A stretch of 64,000 bases of DNA from NCBI RefSeq assembly GCF_011075055.1, contig NC_058154.1, positions 9,183,620 to 9,247,619 on the forward strand, given 5' to 3'. Under the pieces are notes generated by a model. That model had not been told where the DNA came from, made no database searches, and saw only the letters and a list, made by a program, of their open reading frames with translations. Below are positions 1 to 12,500 of the stretch, piece after piece. This DNA is from Mangifera indica (taxonomy: Eukaryota; Streptophyta; Magnoliopsida; Sapindales; Anacardiaceae). Within the stretch, counting starts at the first letter, position 1, and every line of letters starts with the position of its first letter. The position numbers and the translations under genes are program-made.

Positions 1-241
1 AAGAGGTGGGCTTCCATTTATATTTGAGATAGAGGTTGTCCGGCCGACCATTTTTCTGGCAATCAAATTTTTTCTCGATGAAAGGGTATGTTGAAGTACT
101 GTAAAGAGGATAAGATTCATCAGAAACCCAACTTCCTTGGAAGAAATCACAGCCGCCCACTTGATCAAAACCTGATGAAATAGTGAAAGAAAACAAAAGC
201 AAAAGAAATGATAAAGAGAAAGGTGTAAATGTGATAGCCAT
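1..241 (-). CDS. TBL (trichome birefringence-like) PC-esterase, exon 1, partial
   Basis: The first exon of a gene that leaves the window at base 1. The ATG is the complement of 239-241. The first ~23 residues are a hydrophobic signal peptide (rich in Leu/Phe, ending near TISSG). The TBL domain follows with DFFQGSWVSDESYPLYS, DCQKNGRPD and LYLKYKWKP, all hallmarks of the family's N-terminal domain. TBL proteins are Golgi or secretory O-acetyltransferases/esterases acting on cell-wall polysaccharides; the GDSL and DxxH parts would lie outside the window. A related broken copy lies at 56813-59301 and shares the upstream DNA. One oddity: the family's conserved Cys in the S-C-P-F-I stretch is Tyr here (codon TAC), so function is not assured. 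No stop occurs in the visible 80 codons. The family is certain; which TBL member is not. Confidence 0.85.
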   Translation of the reverse strand, partial: MAITFTPFSLSFLLLLFSFTISSGFDQVGGCDFFQGSWVSDESYPLYSTSTYPFIEKKFDCQKNGRPDNLYLKYKWKPTS

Positions 242-644
242 TTTTTCTCATTTTGTGATGATTTCTGGGTTTGCTTCAGGACAATGAGATGATTCTTTGT
301 TGTATTTTAACATTTTTCTAAGTGGGAAATCTTTTTCTTCAAAGGAAAGCCTTCCTTTCTATTCATTTTCCAGTTATTTTTTTCCTTTTTTTCTTGTAGT
401 TTTTACTAATGAATTTGGACAATTAAATTGCTTAAGGAAAGTTCCTACATATTTGGAGAATTCCCACTGTTTGTTGATTAAATTGGTCAGCCAACTGTAT
501 CTTGGTTCTTGGTTTCCTCAGTCATTGGCCTTAGTTTAGGAAATAGTTTATATGTAACCATAATACATTCCATTGAAAAATATAGAACAACTTCATTACA
601 TTTAAGTTTTCATTCATCTTTGTAATATGAAAAGAGTAGTATTA

Positions 645-805
645 TATAAACAAATAAATTATACAAACTTGTACATAATTAATGACATTTCACAATGTAA
701 TTAGATAGTTTTAAATTACAGATAAAATAATACTCAATCACATAATGAGATGCCATTATTTGTATATAAAGTTACACATATTATTTATATACATAATTTT
801 ATTGA
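645..805. repeat. Short hairpin MITE-like unit in the TBL upstream region
   Basis: An AT-rich imperfect inverted repeat: ATAATTAATGACATTTCACA on one arm and TGAGATGCCATTATTTGTAT on the other, around a loop near 705-730. The same hairpin design recurs at 59690-59850 and, in tandem, at 55755-56650. No target duplication could be assigned. Confidence 0.5.
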
Positions 806-989
806 TTTGAAAAACACATTTCAGATTTGTAATACGTTAAATTGAATTTGAAATGGCAAAAATAATTATTAATACTTAGATTAAAAAAAAATTATTAAGT
901 GGTAATTGGAAACTAGAATACCATCGATAAAAGGTCTTTAGATCTTCAATGGTAGCACATGTTTCTTTGATGATAATAATTATAATAAA

Positions 990-1476
990 GTGAAAGGACT
1001 TATTCCCATCCAACGTATGATGTGTTTCTAAAATCTCATTTACGGGTTTTAAAAATTCAAATACTCATAAATGAATTATTAACTTTAACTAAAACCATTA
1101 GTTGGAGGGATAAAATTGTTATTTTATTATTAAACATTAAAATCTAAAAATTTATATCATTTTTCCTCTGTAGTTTAAAAAACTAATAATTTTTCTCTCA
1201 CCTAAAAATTTGAAAAATTCACTTTTCTACTTAAAGTTTCTTCTTCATTCTTCAATACTGAAAATCTATTGCCATTGATAGTTGACCACCCCAACATCTT
1301 CTTTTCTGGTTGTCAGCTTTCCCATCAGAATAGGTTCATCAGACAAAAATAATTTTATCTTTTGTAACTAATAATTTTGGTTAAGGTTAACAGTTCATAT
1401 ACGAGTATTTAGATTTTTTACACACCTCATATGTGAGTATTTAGATTTTTTACACACCCTGGGTGAGACTTTGGCC
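990..1476. mobile_element. MITE remnant of the AAGGACTTATTCCCA family
   Basis: The left end GTGAAAGGACTTATTCCCA matches the terminal motif of several other elements here (15119, 60036). The right end, GGGTGAGACTTTGGCC at 1461-1476, matches a truncated opposite terminus; the copy at 60036-61305 keeps the fuller end CTTGGGTGGGAATAAGTCCT. Long inverted ends and AT-rich flanks suggest a Mutator-like MITE; this is inference. Confidence 0.5.
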
Positions 1477-3199
1477 TAATAATAATAGTAAGCAACGGCT
1501 TGCCCCTAGTTCGGCTTGAGAAAATAAATAAAGCTGCTCAAATCATGGGTTTGGATTGATTGAGAAAATAAGCTTGGCCCCAAAATGGACTTTCATTACC
1601 TCATGACCACAAAATATTAACAATGGATCAACTCACAGAATATTTTTGCCTTGTGAATTTATATGATAGACTTATTGAAAAATTAGCGTTGCCTTTCCAG
1701 ATGTGTACACTCTTTGTTTAAATTAGTACAACATTATGTAAGAGAAGAGGTATACATCATGGTTTTAAAATCCAGATCAAGATGGTTTGAAAACCATTTA
1801 GTATTTTAACTGCTTTTACTTGTAGTTAGATTGATGATTTTGCACTGATTGACAAGTTAAAGTCTAGTCAAAGGACAGTTGAATGAACAGTGCAAACAAA
1901 TAGATATAATTAAAATTTAATAAAAAAAATAAAATGATAATGTTCCATCAAAAGAAATGGAAACGTGAAATATCAAAGTTGAAGACTCGAAAATCCCTAA
2001 TTCTGGAATCCTAAAACCTAGCTTGACAGATACTTTAAGCGAATTACTAAATGGAAACGTGAAATGAAAGTGCAAACAAATAGCTTGACGATGTTGGTGA
2101 CAAGTATAGCACCTTCAATGGGTTTGATTGATTTTAGGTATTGATTCTAATGATAGTTACAAGGTTAGCCACTAACTATTAGGTTTTTCTTTAAACTTTC
2201 TTGTAGATGATTCAAAAGGCCTGAGTTAATTACATAAAAAGTAAATCACCTTGTGTCCTATTAAGAGATTAAAAGTTTGAGGTCAAAGAATAATAACCCA
2301 AAAGTTAAGAGTGGAATGAAATTGTATAAATTAGGGTTATGAGATGTATCATATAAAGTGAGACCATTCTTATTACCCACAAATAATCTAGTCATTTTTG
2401 ATAAGAAAAGAGAAAATTTTGTCTCTAAATTCACGCACACAAACTAGTGGTTGTGAGACTCTAATACCTTCCTAATAATTGGTAGTGTTGTAACGCCTTT
2501 GTAGACAAATGAGGCTTCGTTGGTTTGACTAAGGAAGTGAAAACTAATTTGCAACAAAATATGCATGGTGAATTTAGGTCTCTAAATTTATATTTAATTG
2601 CATATATAATGATCCCTTAATTTTATGGTCGTTTATGGTGATCTCTTTGTACAAAATGCTGATGCTTTTGTTGTTCTCTTGTGTATTTATTAAGATCACA
2701 ACCCTTTCATGATATTCAAAAAAGTGTTTCCTATTACTCCCTTACATTTTGACAAATTTTATATGTTCTCACATTTTTCTGTTTTATGAACTACTTTTAT
2801 CTGTAAAATCATATGTTTATAGAACAATGAATATATATAATTTCAATGAGGAAACACTTTCTAATCTTTGTAGAAATGTTTTTTTTTCTTTTTTTTTTAG
2901 AAGTAAATGTGTATATTAACAAAAAAAAAAGACAAAGCGACTCTCAAAAAAGGTTTTGAGGATAACCTAAGCTTGACCTAACTAAATGAATGTTAGCACA
3001 AAATTACAAACAGACAAAGTTTGTAGGAACTTGAAATCATTTGAGGATGATGACCAATCGACAAAATAGAAAATACAGAGAATATATCACCTATAAACAA
3101 AACAACTAAACAAACAATTGAGAATTGTTATTCTTGTGTAAATTGTATTTTCATTATAACAAGTTTTTCTTTAAATAAATATAGACTCAAAGTTTAAAA

Positions 3200-3720
3200 G
3201 GAAACCAAAAGAGGAAATGAGTCACAATTGTCAACAAACCTCCACCCTAGTGAGTTTTTCAATTAGAGAAACAAATATGATAAAAATTGCACTCCACCAT
3301 TGACGCATAAATAAGCATGCCCAAATTTTGCTTAACACTAAATGACATTGACAAAATGTTATTTGACCAAGATCATTGAATGAAAACCTTTTACCTACAA
3401 CATAAAGCTCTGTACCCAAATTATTTTGTGTGCACAAAATCTTTAAATAATGCACCTCTTGGATCATCATTTGATGCTCTAATACCATTTTTTAAGAATT
3501 TGTGAAAGTATAACAAATTTCAAGATTAACCATATATGACATAAATCACCAAGAACACAATAAGTATAACATTTAATGTGGTTTAACATAACTTGTCTAC
3601 ATCTCCGAATAATAGAGGAATATATTATAATTACAAAAATATAAGAGCACCACACACTTAATGATACCCTAAAGGAGTAACTTGTCAAAACTCTGAATTA
3701 ATGATATCCCAAAAAGTGTT
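3200..3720 (-). mobile_element. Decayed LTR-retrotransposon fragment (LTR plus primer-binding site)
   Basis: On the - strand, 3476-3487 reads TGGTATTAGAGC, one base off the plant initiator-tRNA-Met primer-binding site TGGTATCAGAGC. It is followed inward (3475 down to about 3230) by an open stretch of 85 codons without recognisable domains. The LTR would lie to the right, at about 3490-3720. No second LTR or target duplication was found, so the edges are approximate. A Ty1/copia origin is a guess from the primer site and layout. Confidence 0.4.
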
Positions 3721-3734
3721 TTCAAAGCGTTAGC

Positions 3735-3982
3735 ATATTTCTTGGTATGAACTATTTGATTTTCAAGATTATTTATTTTGGTTTCCGGGTATCTTCTTCT
3801 TTAATTGTTTTTGTTCTGTTTTTTAACTTTTGTTGTCAAAAATGTTCTGTTTGGTTGGCAAGAAACTAAAAAATGAAACCAAAAAAAAAAAAACTGGAAG
3901 CATTGAGTTTCTTTTCTCTTAAATTCCACGTAGGAAAAACTCTCTTTCTCCTTCAATAATTCATTTACCAAGATTATTATTG
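3735..3982 (+). repeat. Block C, left half: copy of receptor-kinase intron 1
   Basis: Very similar to 18653-18895 inside intron 1 of the kinase gene. Shared landmarks are GTCAAAAATGTTCTGTTTGG, a poly-A run, and AAATTCCACGTAGGAAAAAC. The similarity is interrupted exactly at the Mutator-like element and resumes at 14429. The last nine bases (3974-3982, TTATTATTG) are the element's target-site duplication. Confidence 0.85.
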
Positions 3983-4004
3983 GGGAAATTAAAATAAATG
4001 ACCC

Positions 4005-5175
4005 TTTTATTGGGGCAATAAAAAATTTACCCCAAATTTTGGGGTTAAAGAGACATACTCTTAAATTAAAGTATTTAAACGAAATGCCCCAAATATCCTC
4101 TTAAATACCAAAACTACCCTTCTAAATTAAATTATTATTTTATTTAAGGGTAATAAACAAATTTACCCCTAATGTTGGGGTTTAAACCAAAATACCCCTA
4201 ATCTAAAGCATTTAAACAAAAATATTCCAAAATAATACCAAAACTACTCTTTCTCTATTTCTATATAAACCACATATCTTCCTTTTTTTTTAACATATCT
4301 AAGAGAGATTTCTAAAGAGAGAAAATAAGTTTGTGTTCAAGATTTCAGGTGTGAAGAGAAAAGTTCATCATTTCGAAGTATATATTCCTGTCATTACTTT
4401 AATCGTTATTATTTTATTAATAATACAATTATATGTGATATTTTATATAATAAATTATAGTTGTGTATAATATGTAAAATAATAAAAATTAGATAGGTTA
4501 TGTTGTAAATATTATAGTAGTATAGGATAACATGATATTACTTCAATCGTTACTATTTTATTAATAATGCAATTATATGTGATATTTTATATAATAAATT
4601 ATAGTTGTGTGTAATATGTAAAATAATAAAAATTATATAGGTTATGTTGTAAATATTATAGGAGTATAAGATAACATGATATTACTTCAATCGTTACTAT
4701 TTTATTAATAATGCAATTATATATGATATTTTATACAATAAATTATAATTGTGTGTAATAAGTAAAATAATAAAAATTAGTAGGCTATATTTAATAATAT
4801 TATTCTGTCAAATTGAATTATGAAATAGGTATAATTGTGTAATAGACATCTGTAAATAGTATTTTCAGTTATATTATTTATGTTGATTATATATTTTATT
4901 TGGGCAATATAAAATTTACCCCAAATTTTGGGATTTAAGCAAAAATACCCTTATATTAAAGTATTTAAATCAAAATGCCCCAAATATCCCCTTAAATACC
5001 AAAACTACCCTTTTAAATTAAATTATTATTTTTTAAAGGGTAATACCAAAACATGATATATTTAAGTAGTCACAATATGTAATTGAATTATGGAATAGGT
5101 ATAATTGTGCAATAGACATCTGTAAATAGTATTTTCAGTCGTATTATTTATGTTGATTATATATTTTATTGTAGG
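4005..5175. repeat. Internal direct repeats at the MULE left end
   Basis: Two repeat pairs are nested. About 4005-4150 recurs at 4905-5045 (GGGGCAATA, TTTACCCCAAATTTTGGG, ATGCCCCAAATATCC). About 4818-4902 recurs at 5083-5170 (GTATAATTGTG..AATAGACATCTGTAAATAG). Together they read as a tandem duplication of ~0.9 kb and ~0.27 kb segments of the subterminal/leader region, upstream of the transposase ATG at 5186. Confidence 0.75.
4393..4800 (+). repeat. Tandem repeat, 144-bp period, about 2.8 copies
   Basis: Copies start at 4393, 4537 and 4681, exactly 144 bp apart, each beginning ATTACTT(T/C)AATCGTTA. They share TGATATTTTATATAATAAAT and GTAAAATAATAAAAATTA. The third copy fades at about 4800. The array lies between the MULE end and the transposase start. 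Confidence 0.85.
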
Positions 5176-5185
5176 ATTAATCTAA

Positions 5186-8100
5186 ATGTCTGGGTATGCT
5201 TCAATTAGATATGAGGAAAATTGGATAGAAAATGGTGACAATGTTATAAAATATGTTGGAGGTACTAGGAAATTGATTAAAATTCCAGAATACACATCAT
5301 TCGAAGAATTAATCCAAATAGTGAGCAACAAGTGTAATATAGATTGAAAGATATTTAACATTAGTTAAGCATGAAACCGAAGCATCTCGATGACAGCTTT
5401 CCGGTAGAAATTTCCAATGATGAAGATGTTGAGGTTCTTAACGGTCTATCTAATCTCTTAAAAGAATGTGTTCTAGTTTTTGTTATAACTATAGTTAATG
5501 ATGATAGTTATAAGGCTCAACAAGCAGATGAAGATTTACAAGGTGGTGAGTCGACCAGTTATCTAGAAAATCAAACAATTGGTATAGAAGAGATTCAAAA
5601 TATTAAGATCAATCCGAAACAAGAATTTATAGAGGAAGATTTTACATATCTTCCTGAAGTTAATGTTGATGCATTGTATCGCGTAGAAGAATTTCTTAAT
5701 GGGTATGAAGCAACTTTTCCAGATTGAAGTGAATTTGAAGGAAAGGTTGTACATAATATTCTAATCGAAGAATCAGAGGTTGAAGAGAAGACCTATGTTA
5801 ATAAAGATATTGGAGGTACAAGTAATTTTCCAGAAACTACTACTGCTGATGGGAATGTTCGTACTGATGCATTTCATTGGTTACCACCTTTTCCTGATTA
5901 ACCATCTACATCCAGAAGCTCAAATGTATTGATTGATAATAATTCTCCAAAAGTTGGTACATTATTTCCAAGTAAACAACATGTCATTGATGCGATATAT
6001 CAAGACGCGCTTCGGAGGGGATATTAATTTTTTGTGGACAAATCAGACACGATTAGATGGGTGGTTAAATGTCTTAACGAAGAATGTAAATAGCGTACAC
6101 AGACAGTTAGGGTGGGAGAAAGTGATAGTTTTGAATTACGTCGTATGGATAGCCATCACACATGTGGCAGAAATAAGATATTACCTCACCATAGGCAAGT
6201 AGGTGCTTGAGCTTTAGGTCAAATTTTAAGGACCAAATTCATATTAGTTGATCGTCTTTATCGACCGAAGGAGATCATTGCTGAATCGCAGATCGATATA
6301 AAATTGATATATCATATGCACAAGTATGACGGGCAAGAAATTGGGTGCTTCAATTATTGAGGGGGACACCAGAAAAGTCGTTTATGTTGCTACCAGAATA
6401 TTGCTTCAATTTAGAATGTTGTAATCCGAGAACAGTGACATATACACTAACAGATGAGTAGAATTGATTTAAATACTTTTACATGACATTCGGTTGTAGT
6501 ATCCATGCATTCCAGCATCATATTCGTCCGGTTATTTGCATTGATGCTGCTTTTTTAAAAATTAGATATTTGGGTCAACTATTTATTGCTATTGCATTAG
6601 ATGAGAATAATCAGATATATCCCCTTGCTTTTGGGATTGGTCCTAGGGAAGATCATGATAAATGGTGTTGGTTTTTAACAAAGCTGAGGGATTGTATTGG
6701 TGAGGTACATTATTTAGCTATCATTTCAGATCGACATGTTAGCATATTTTTGGCAATGACTGAAGTATTCCCTAGTGTGCATCACGGTTATTGTTGTCAC
6801 CACCTCCATTGTAACATGCGGTCCAAGTACAAAAAGAATGCTAAAGTCGCATGGATGTATTGGAAAACAACTAAGGCGTACACTGAGTATGAATTCCAAC
6901 AGGTCATGAAGTCACTGGCCCGTATGCACCCTGATGCAGCTGCATACCTGTGTGAGGTGGGTTTCGATCGATGGGCATGAGCATATTTTTCAAGGCATAG
7001 GTATAATGTAATTATTGACTCAATGAGTCATTATGCTCTTATTTTGATGATAACAAACTAATATGTCCCTAAACATATTAACTAATTATTTTACTTGAGT
7101 GTGAGTTTAGATTGCAAGAATTTATCGAATGCACTTGAAGGAGTTTCAAGATGGAAATAAAAAACAAGGCTCAAGTAAAGAATTCTTGAAGATTTAAAGT
7201 AAAACTCAAGTTTAGGTAGACATGTTTGTAATTTGGAGCATTCGTTTTGATTAGAATATTTATTTGCATGGGATAGCTCACTTGAAAACTCATTTTCATA
7301 TATTTCACATTTTGGGTTAAAATGTCATTTTTTAAACTTATTGGGTTAAGCCAATTCTTTCACTAAAGTTTATTAATTCTTTTAAAATGATGAAGTTTTG
7401 TGAACTATATTTTCATATCTTAAAGTTGGTTTTGAAAGAATTTTCAAAAATGGGTTAAATTGTCACTTTTCAAAGTTTTAGAGGTCAAATACACTTTTTG
7501 AAAATTCAGGGGGTAAAATGTAATACAATTCGATCGACCGAATTTGATCGACCGAATCAGCTTCTAAATTTTTTAGAAGCCATGTATTTTGGCTTCTAGA
7601 AATTCGGTCGACCGAATTTTAGTTTAAATTTTCCAATGACTAGTACCACGTAAGCTCCACGAAAGTGTCACGTCACATCTGGTTGACCGAATTACATCCG
7701 GTTGACCAAATTGTGTATTTTTTGGAAAACTAAAATGGCTATTCTTTGTGCACAATAGTAACTTCTCTCATTTTCCCTTATATAAACCCAATCAAATTTA
7801 TTCAAAAAGAACTTTTGCCACAAAAAACTTTCATATTTTTTAGAGCAACTTAGTTTTGAGGTATTTACTTACAGATTTTTCTCTCTAATCAAAACCCTTG
7901 TTCATATACTTTGTAATTTCATTTGCATTGGATTGTACTAAGCTTTAACTTTCATATACACTTTTGAGAGAGATCATATTTCAATTTCGTATTAAAATTC
8001 ATGCTATAAAAGAGTGAGGTTCACTCTTGGAGAGATTAGAAAATTTCTTGTGAGAGAAATTGAGTTTTAACATTTGTAAAGGTTAATAGCACCTTGGAAG

Positions 8101-9160
8101 CTATTTTGATTGTGAAAAAAAGCTTGGTTGAGGTTTAGGTCAACCAAGGATTAGTGGAATACTCCAAGGGAGAAAGCTTGGAGGAGTGGACGTAGGCCGG
8201 GTTAAGCCGAACCACTATACATCGCATGTTTGATTTTCTCTTCCCTTAAATTCATACTTTATGTTATGTTATTTTGATTGTATTGATTATTTGGAATATT
8301 TTAGTTATTCTCATAAATTGGATTAAAAATAGACAACATTCATTGATTTGAATAAATTGCTTGAATTATCAAATTTGGTAAAATTTGTTTTAAAATTGCC
8401 TAATTCACCCCCCTCTTAGGCCATTCGATCCTACAGTAATAACTATCAATATTGTTGAGTCATTTAATACCTTGATCAGAAACGCTTGAGGCTTACCTAT
8501 TACGATGCTAATCGAGTTCATCAGAGGTACATTGCAGCGATGGTTTTATGAAAGAAGAAATCATGCCAGTAAGTTCATATTAAATATTATAATATGTTAT
8601 AATTGCGTGTTACTAAACTTATACTTGATTACTAACCAAATGTGTTTATATTTATAAGATTTACAGATGTTTATACCAGCCTAGTCACACCTTGGGTTGA
8701 AGATAAAATCGCAAAACGTGTACAAAAGTCTTCAAACTTGGAGGTATGTCCTATAACATCTTATCGATACCAGGTCCTTGGTAGTGGCCAATATAATGCT
8801 TTGGTCGACCTGACGGAGCGTACATGCACCTGTAGAAAATTTCAGTTATCACAGATTCCCTGTATGCATGTTATTGTTGTAGCTAGATATATGAAACTCA
8901 CAACCTGCATTCAGTGGGTGCATCCATACTACAACACAACTTTTTATCGTACAGTTTATGCGGACGCAGTCAATCCATTGGGAGATCAGTTAGAATGGAT
9001 TCATCCAGAGAAGGCACGTGTAATCCACCCACCGTATATGCATCGTCATCGTGTAGATCATCCAACAAATAAAAACAGTTGTCCTTATCAAGGAGAGGTT
9101 GTTGAACAACTTATCTGTAGCCGGTGTCACCAACCTGGACATACAAGACAAAATTGCTGA
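5186..9160 (+). pseudogene. mudrA-like MULE transposase, broken
   Basis: Proposed start 5186 (MSGYASIRYEENW..). Domains in order: an acidic N-terminal region (about 5371-5726); a MuDR DNA-binding region (about 5930-6190) with KCLNEEC and SHHTC zinc-ligand motifs; the MULE transposase core (6483-6980) with CIDAAFLK carrying the first catalytic Asp, IISDRH the second, and the YCCHHLHCN CxxH motif. The likely catalytic Glu, in NIVESFN, lies at about 8449-8470. A SWIM zinc finger (CTCRKF..CMHV, about 8825-8880) and a CCHC zinc knuckle (CSRCHQPGHTRQNC, to 9157) follow. The stop TGA ends at 9160. Breaks: in-frame stops after CNID (about 5347) and at about 5900, 6025 and 6200-6470, plus a 1423-bp solo LTR at 7013-8435 between the second Asp and the Glu. 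The function would be cut-and-paste transposition in the nucleus. Confidence 0.9.
7013..8435. mobile_element. Solo LTR (Sirevirus/copia-like) inside the transposase gene
   Basis: The insertion is flanked by the 5-bp direct repeat GTAAT (7008-7012 and 8436-8440), and the transposase frame resumes directly after it. Internal text typical of plant copia Maximus/SIRE LTRs: TTTTGATGATAACAAACTAA near the left end, GTGGACGTAGGCCGGGTTAA and CCGAACCACTATA near 8190-8220, CACCCCCCTCTTAGG at the right end. The right end finishes in CA. The left end reads TATTGACT rather than TG, so that boundary is odd or altered. No coding region is present, so recombination between two LTRs is the likely origin. Confidence 0.75.
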
Positions 9161-9553
9161 AGCTTTATTCCAGTACCTAGTTCTGTACCATCAAGTTCAG
9201 GAAGAAAGAAGAAAGATGGAAAATAGTTGCACCTGTTAATTGTACTTGTTAATTTTAATATAGATGTTATTTTTGTACTTGTTTCTGTAACTCTAATGTT
9301 TGTGGCTGTTAATTTTAATATAAATGTTGTCTTTGTACTTATTTCTGTAAACCTAATGCTTGTGATTGTTACAGAGGACAGATTCTGACTATAAGATGTT
9401 ATCTTTTTATATCATTTTTTTTCCATTATATTTGTCGCTTCTGGTAACTATATAAAAGACAAATACATATAAATGAATCAATATATAGATAAACATATAT
9501 ACAAATGAATAAATAAATATATATACAAATAAAAATAACATATAAAATAATCA
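9161..9553. other. Spacer between the two convergent MULE genes
   Basis: AT-rich 3' flanks of the transposase (left) and the Ulp1-like gene (right). It contains two close copies of a TTAATTTTAATATA(G/A)ATGTT segment (about 9250 and 9310). No gene seen. Confidence 0.5.
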
Positions 9554-12500
9554 TCAATCAACATCTTGAAAATATAGTTGCTTGCCTAAACGAGTGCGCA
9601 GGCGTAACGAGTCCTCTCCCTCAAAGGATAATGATCGGTGAAGCGTTAAACATTCGATGTATTGTAACATGAAGACCCTACAGTCACCTGATAAGGGCGC
9701 CTGCTGCTGTATATCCACCACCCTATACAATGCAAATGGATCGTCCTGTGGACTTCGGCATATCTCAGACCAAAATGATGTCGCAGTTAGCAAATGTGGT
9801 ATCATCGACGTATATCCTTACATCTTTTGGCTAAATAGCTCTGGGTCAGCAGTGAAACTCTGTAAGGAGTCATAAACCGTAATCTTCCACTCTTTCAAAT
9901 CTAACATTCCTGCCACCCAATGCGCATTATCGAAGTTTATTGGGATATAAACTTGTACACGTTGATATAATATATATTAGATCTTAATCCATTATTCTTC
10001 GAAAGGTACTTGAGATTCGAATACTAACCTTATCAATCATACCCCAAGGTTACAAATGCAACTCAGGTGGGTAATCTGCATCCACCATACGTATAAAGAG
10101 CAGAAGGAACTGGTAGCTATCCAGATCTCTCGTCCATGACGTATACTCATGAGGGATGTATCCAACAAAGCAACTCAAAACCGTCATCCAGTTCTGTCGA
10201 ACATTCGTAGTATCATCATGTTAATATCGACATAATAACCCTAAAAACGAATCAACATGTTGGAAAAACAGAAAATATAATGTTATTAAGCCATAGAAGG
10301 ATTATCTAACCAAAATATGAAATTCATTTATTAAAGTGAACTCACCTCGTTAGACAACCATCCGGAGGTGTCCATGAGTGTACCTTAAAATGCAATTTTG
10401 GTTCTCTCACCTATGTCATATACATGACGTTTCTCGAACAGGTTAAACTCTACATACCACTTCTTAAATATTTCCTTAAGCTTGGACAGGTCTTATCCAT
10501 TGGCTTCGTGGTTTAAGAGGATTTGTGTATGGACTACGAATAAGGGGTCCTTTCTTGACAATCATACTACGAATTGTATGAAAATACTACACCAAAACAA
10601 ATAATACGTTAGGTAAAATAAATAATAAATTATTCCAACCGAACTTAAGAAATTTTTTAAAAATCTAAACTTTTTAATACCTTCTGTAACGTTGGAGTAA
10701 TAGCTGGAGAGTCTGCAAGTGAAGCTATATCAAATACATTTTCTTTCGAGACCGGCTGCATTCAAATACACAAATTGACTAAATAGGATGATAAATTATT
10801 TCAATTGTAGTTATTAAATTTCTTGAAAATTTAATTACCTGCTTCTGGTCCTCGTGTCCAGGGATCTCAACAACATCATCAGTGACCTCATTATTCTGAG
10901 AGACAATATCGATCACCTGTTTTCCTTTACTTGGAGTGTTGAGATAGACCAAACGAAGATCCTATTGTAACAGGAAACAACTGTTTAAAACCACGAAATA
11001 TAACAATTAACAGATGAAATTTCTGACACTTCACCTCAACCTCCTCCTAAAGTGATACTGGAGCATCCGCATGTGGTGATCGATCCACATCACCAATATC
11101 CTATGACAACATTAACATTTAATATTATTAAATCAAACTATTGAACAAAAAAACAACAAAGTATTCATTATACAATGTACGTACCTCTAATGTCGAAACA
11201 GACGTCACAATGGGATCCGCAATTGGTGCAGCTGCAGAAACGTTAGACTGCTGTCACAATATCGATAATAACAAGTTTAGAGAAAATCAAACCGCATATG
11301 TGTAAATGAGATATAATATTGTATATCTATGTTATACTAAGAGGAATAATCATAGAAGATGTCGATGGAGAAGACCTCATGTAAAGTGATCCATCGTCGC
11401 CGACATCCTGTATCAGTATTACCAATTAATATTAATTAATCGAAGAGTTATATTTAACGAGATTAATAGATGTACAATCAAAGAATTCAAATATAACATT
11501 TATTTCAAAAGGACATTATAATTACCTGAACTATCGTAGAAGGTGCCATCGAGAAGACCTCATGCGATGATATATAATTATCGATATCAAGAGTCAATAT
11601 CAGATCTTCTCGGGATGGTCTCTCATCAAACAACTGACGCTGTAATAATTTTAATAGATTAAAATTTATTTCAAAAGTAACATTCTTAAAATACTCGAAG
11701 TAGTTAGCACTTACAACGACAACAGGTGGAGACAGAAATGTCAGAGTCCCTGTCGATAGTCTGTCACCATCGTCCCAAGAAGACTGTAATAGCATTTACA
11801 ATTATTAAAAAAAATATGATTGAGTATATAAATAGAAGAAATATCTTGTAAAGTATTAATTTTTTTACCTATCTGACAGTATTTGTATGGTGATGAGATC
11901 GTCCAGCCTCTGTACGAGTTGTCGTATCCACAATACGACTCAGTCTATCCTCTATAAGAGTCATCCTACCTCAATGCAACTAAACCTATCTTCCATCTTA
12001 GCCTCTAACCCAATAAGTCAAGCTAAGATAAGATTTTCCCATTAAGCCAATGCAGCATCGAAGTGATGAATGGAGAAATCTGGTCCAGTGACAGGAGGAT
12101 TATCTGATATCTGCTCAGTGGTAGGGGGCATAGGCACGAGATTTGGTGATATGTGCTCAACGGTAGGGGGCCTAGGCATGGGATCTAGTGATATAAGCTC
12201 CTCGATAGGGTCGCTAATCAAACACGTGAGAGGGGGCTGAATATGATCATCAACAGGAGGAGGAGCAACGATCGGAGAACTAATGTCACGAGGACTCGAT
12301 GATGCATCTCCTGACGTCGAAGAAGATCGACTATCCGACACCCCTGTATCTCTCTCCACCAGAGATAAATCTAATGGAAAATTAACATCATCCTACAAAA
12401 TATATATTTTCAGTATTTATTATTGTTATATCCAAAGTATATGTTAATGCTTAATAAATTAGTGCTTACTGTATCTCCAGTGAAGATAGCTAAGATAAAA

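Larger units (their letters stand above)
1..3190. repeat. Duplicated block A, copy 1 (TBL exon 1 plus upstream DNA)
   Basis: This stretch aligns with 58871-63091 almost end to end. Shared landmarks include the TBL exon, the GGAAAGCCTTCC-containing 5' flank near 340 (59404 in the other copy), the motif at 1498 (61326), and the AT-rich tail near 2880-3178 (62820-63091). Differences are point changes and indels, including a 775-bp MITE present only in the other copy. Apart from exon 1 I see no gene in 242-3190. The short reading frames at 297-539 are not conserved in the duplicate. Confidence 0.88.

Noticed and set aside
297..539. 80-codon open frame upstream of TBL exon 1
   Set aside because: It is not kept open in the duplicated block (59356-59600) and has the Phe/Ser-rich composition of pyrimidine-rich promoter DNA.
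5933..6202. 89-codon + strand frame in the MULE
   Set aside because: It is out of frame with the real MuDR domain, which reads in the neighbouring frame with its KCLNEEC and SHHTC motifs.
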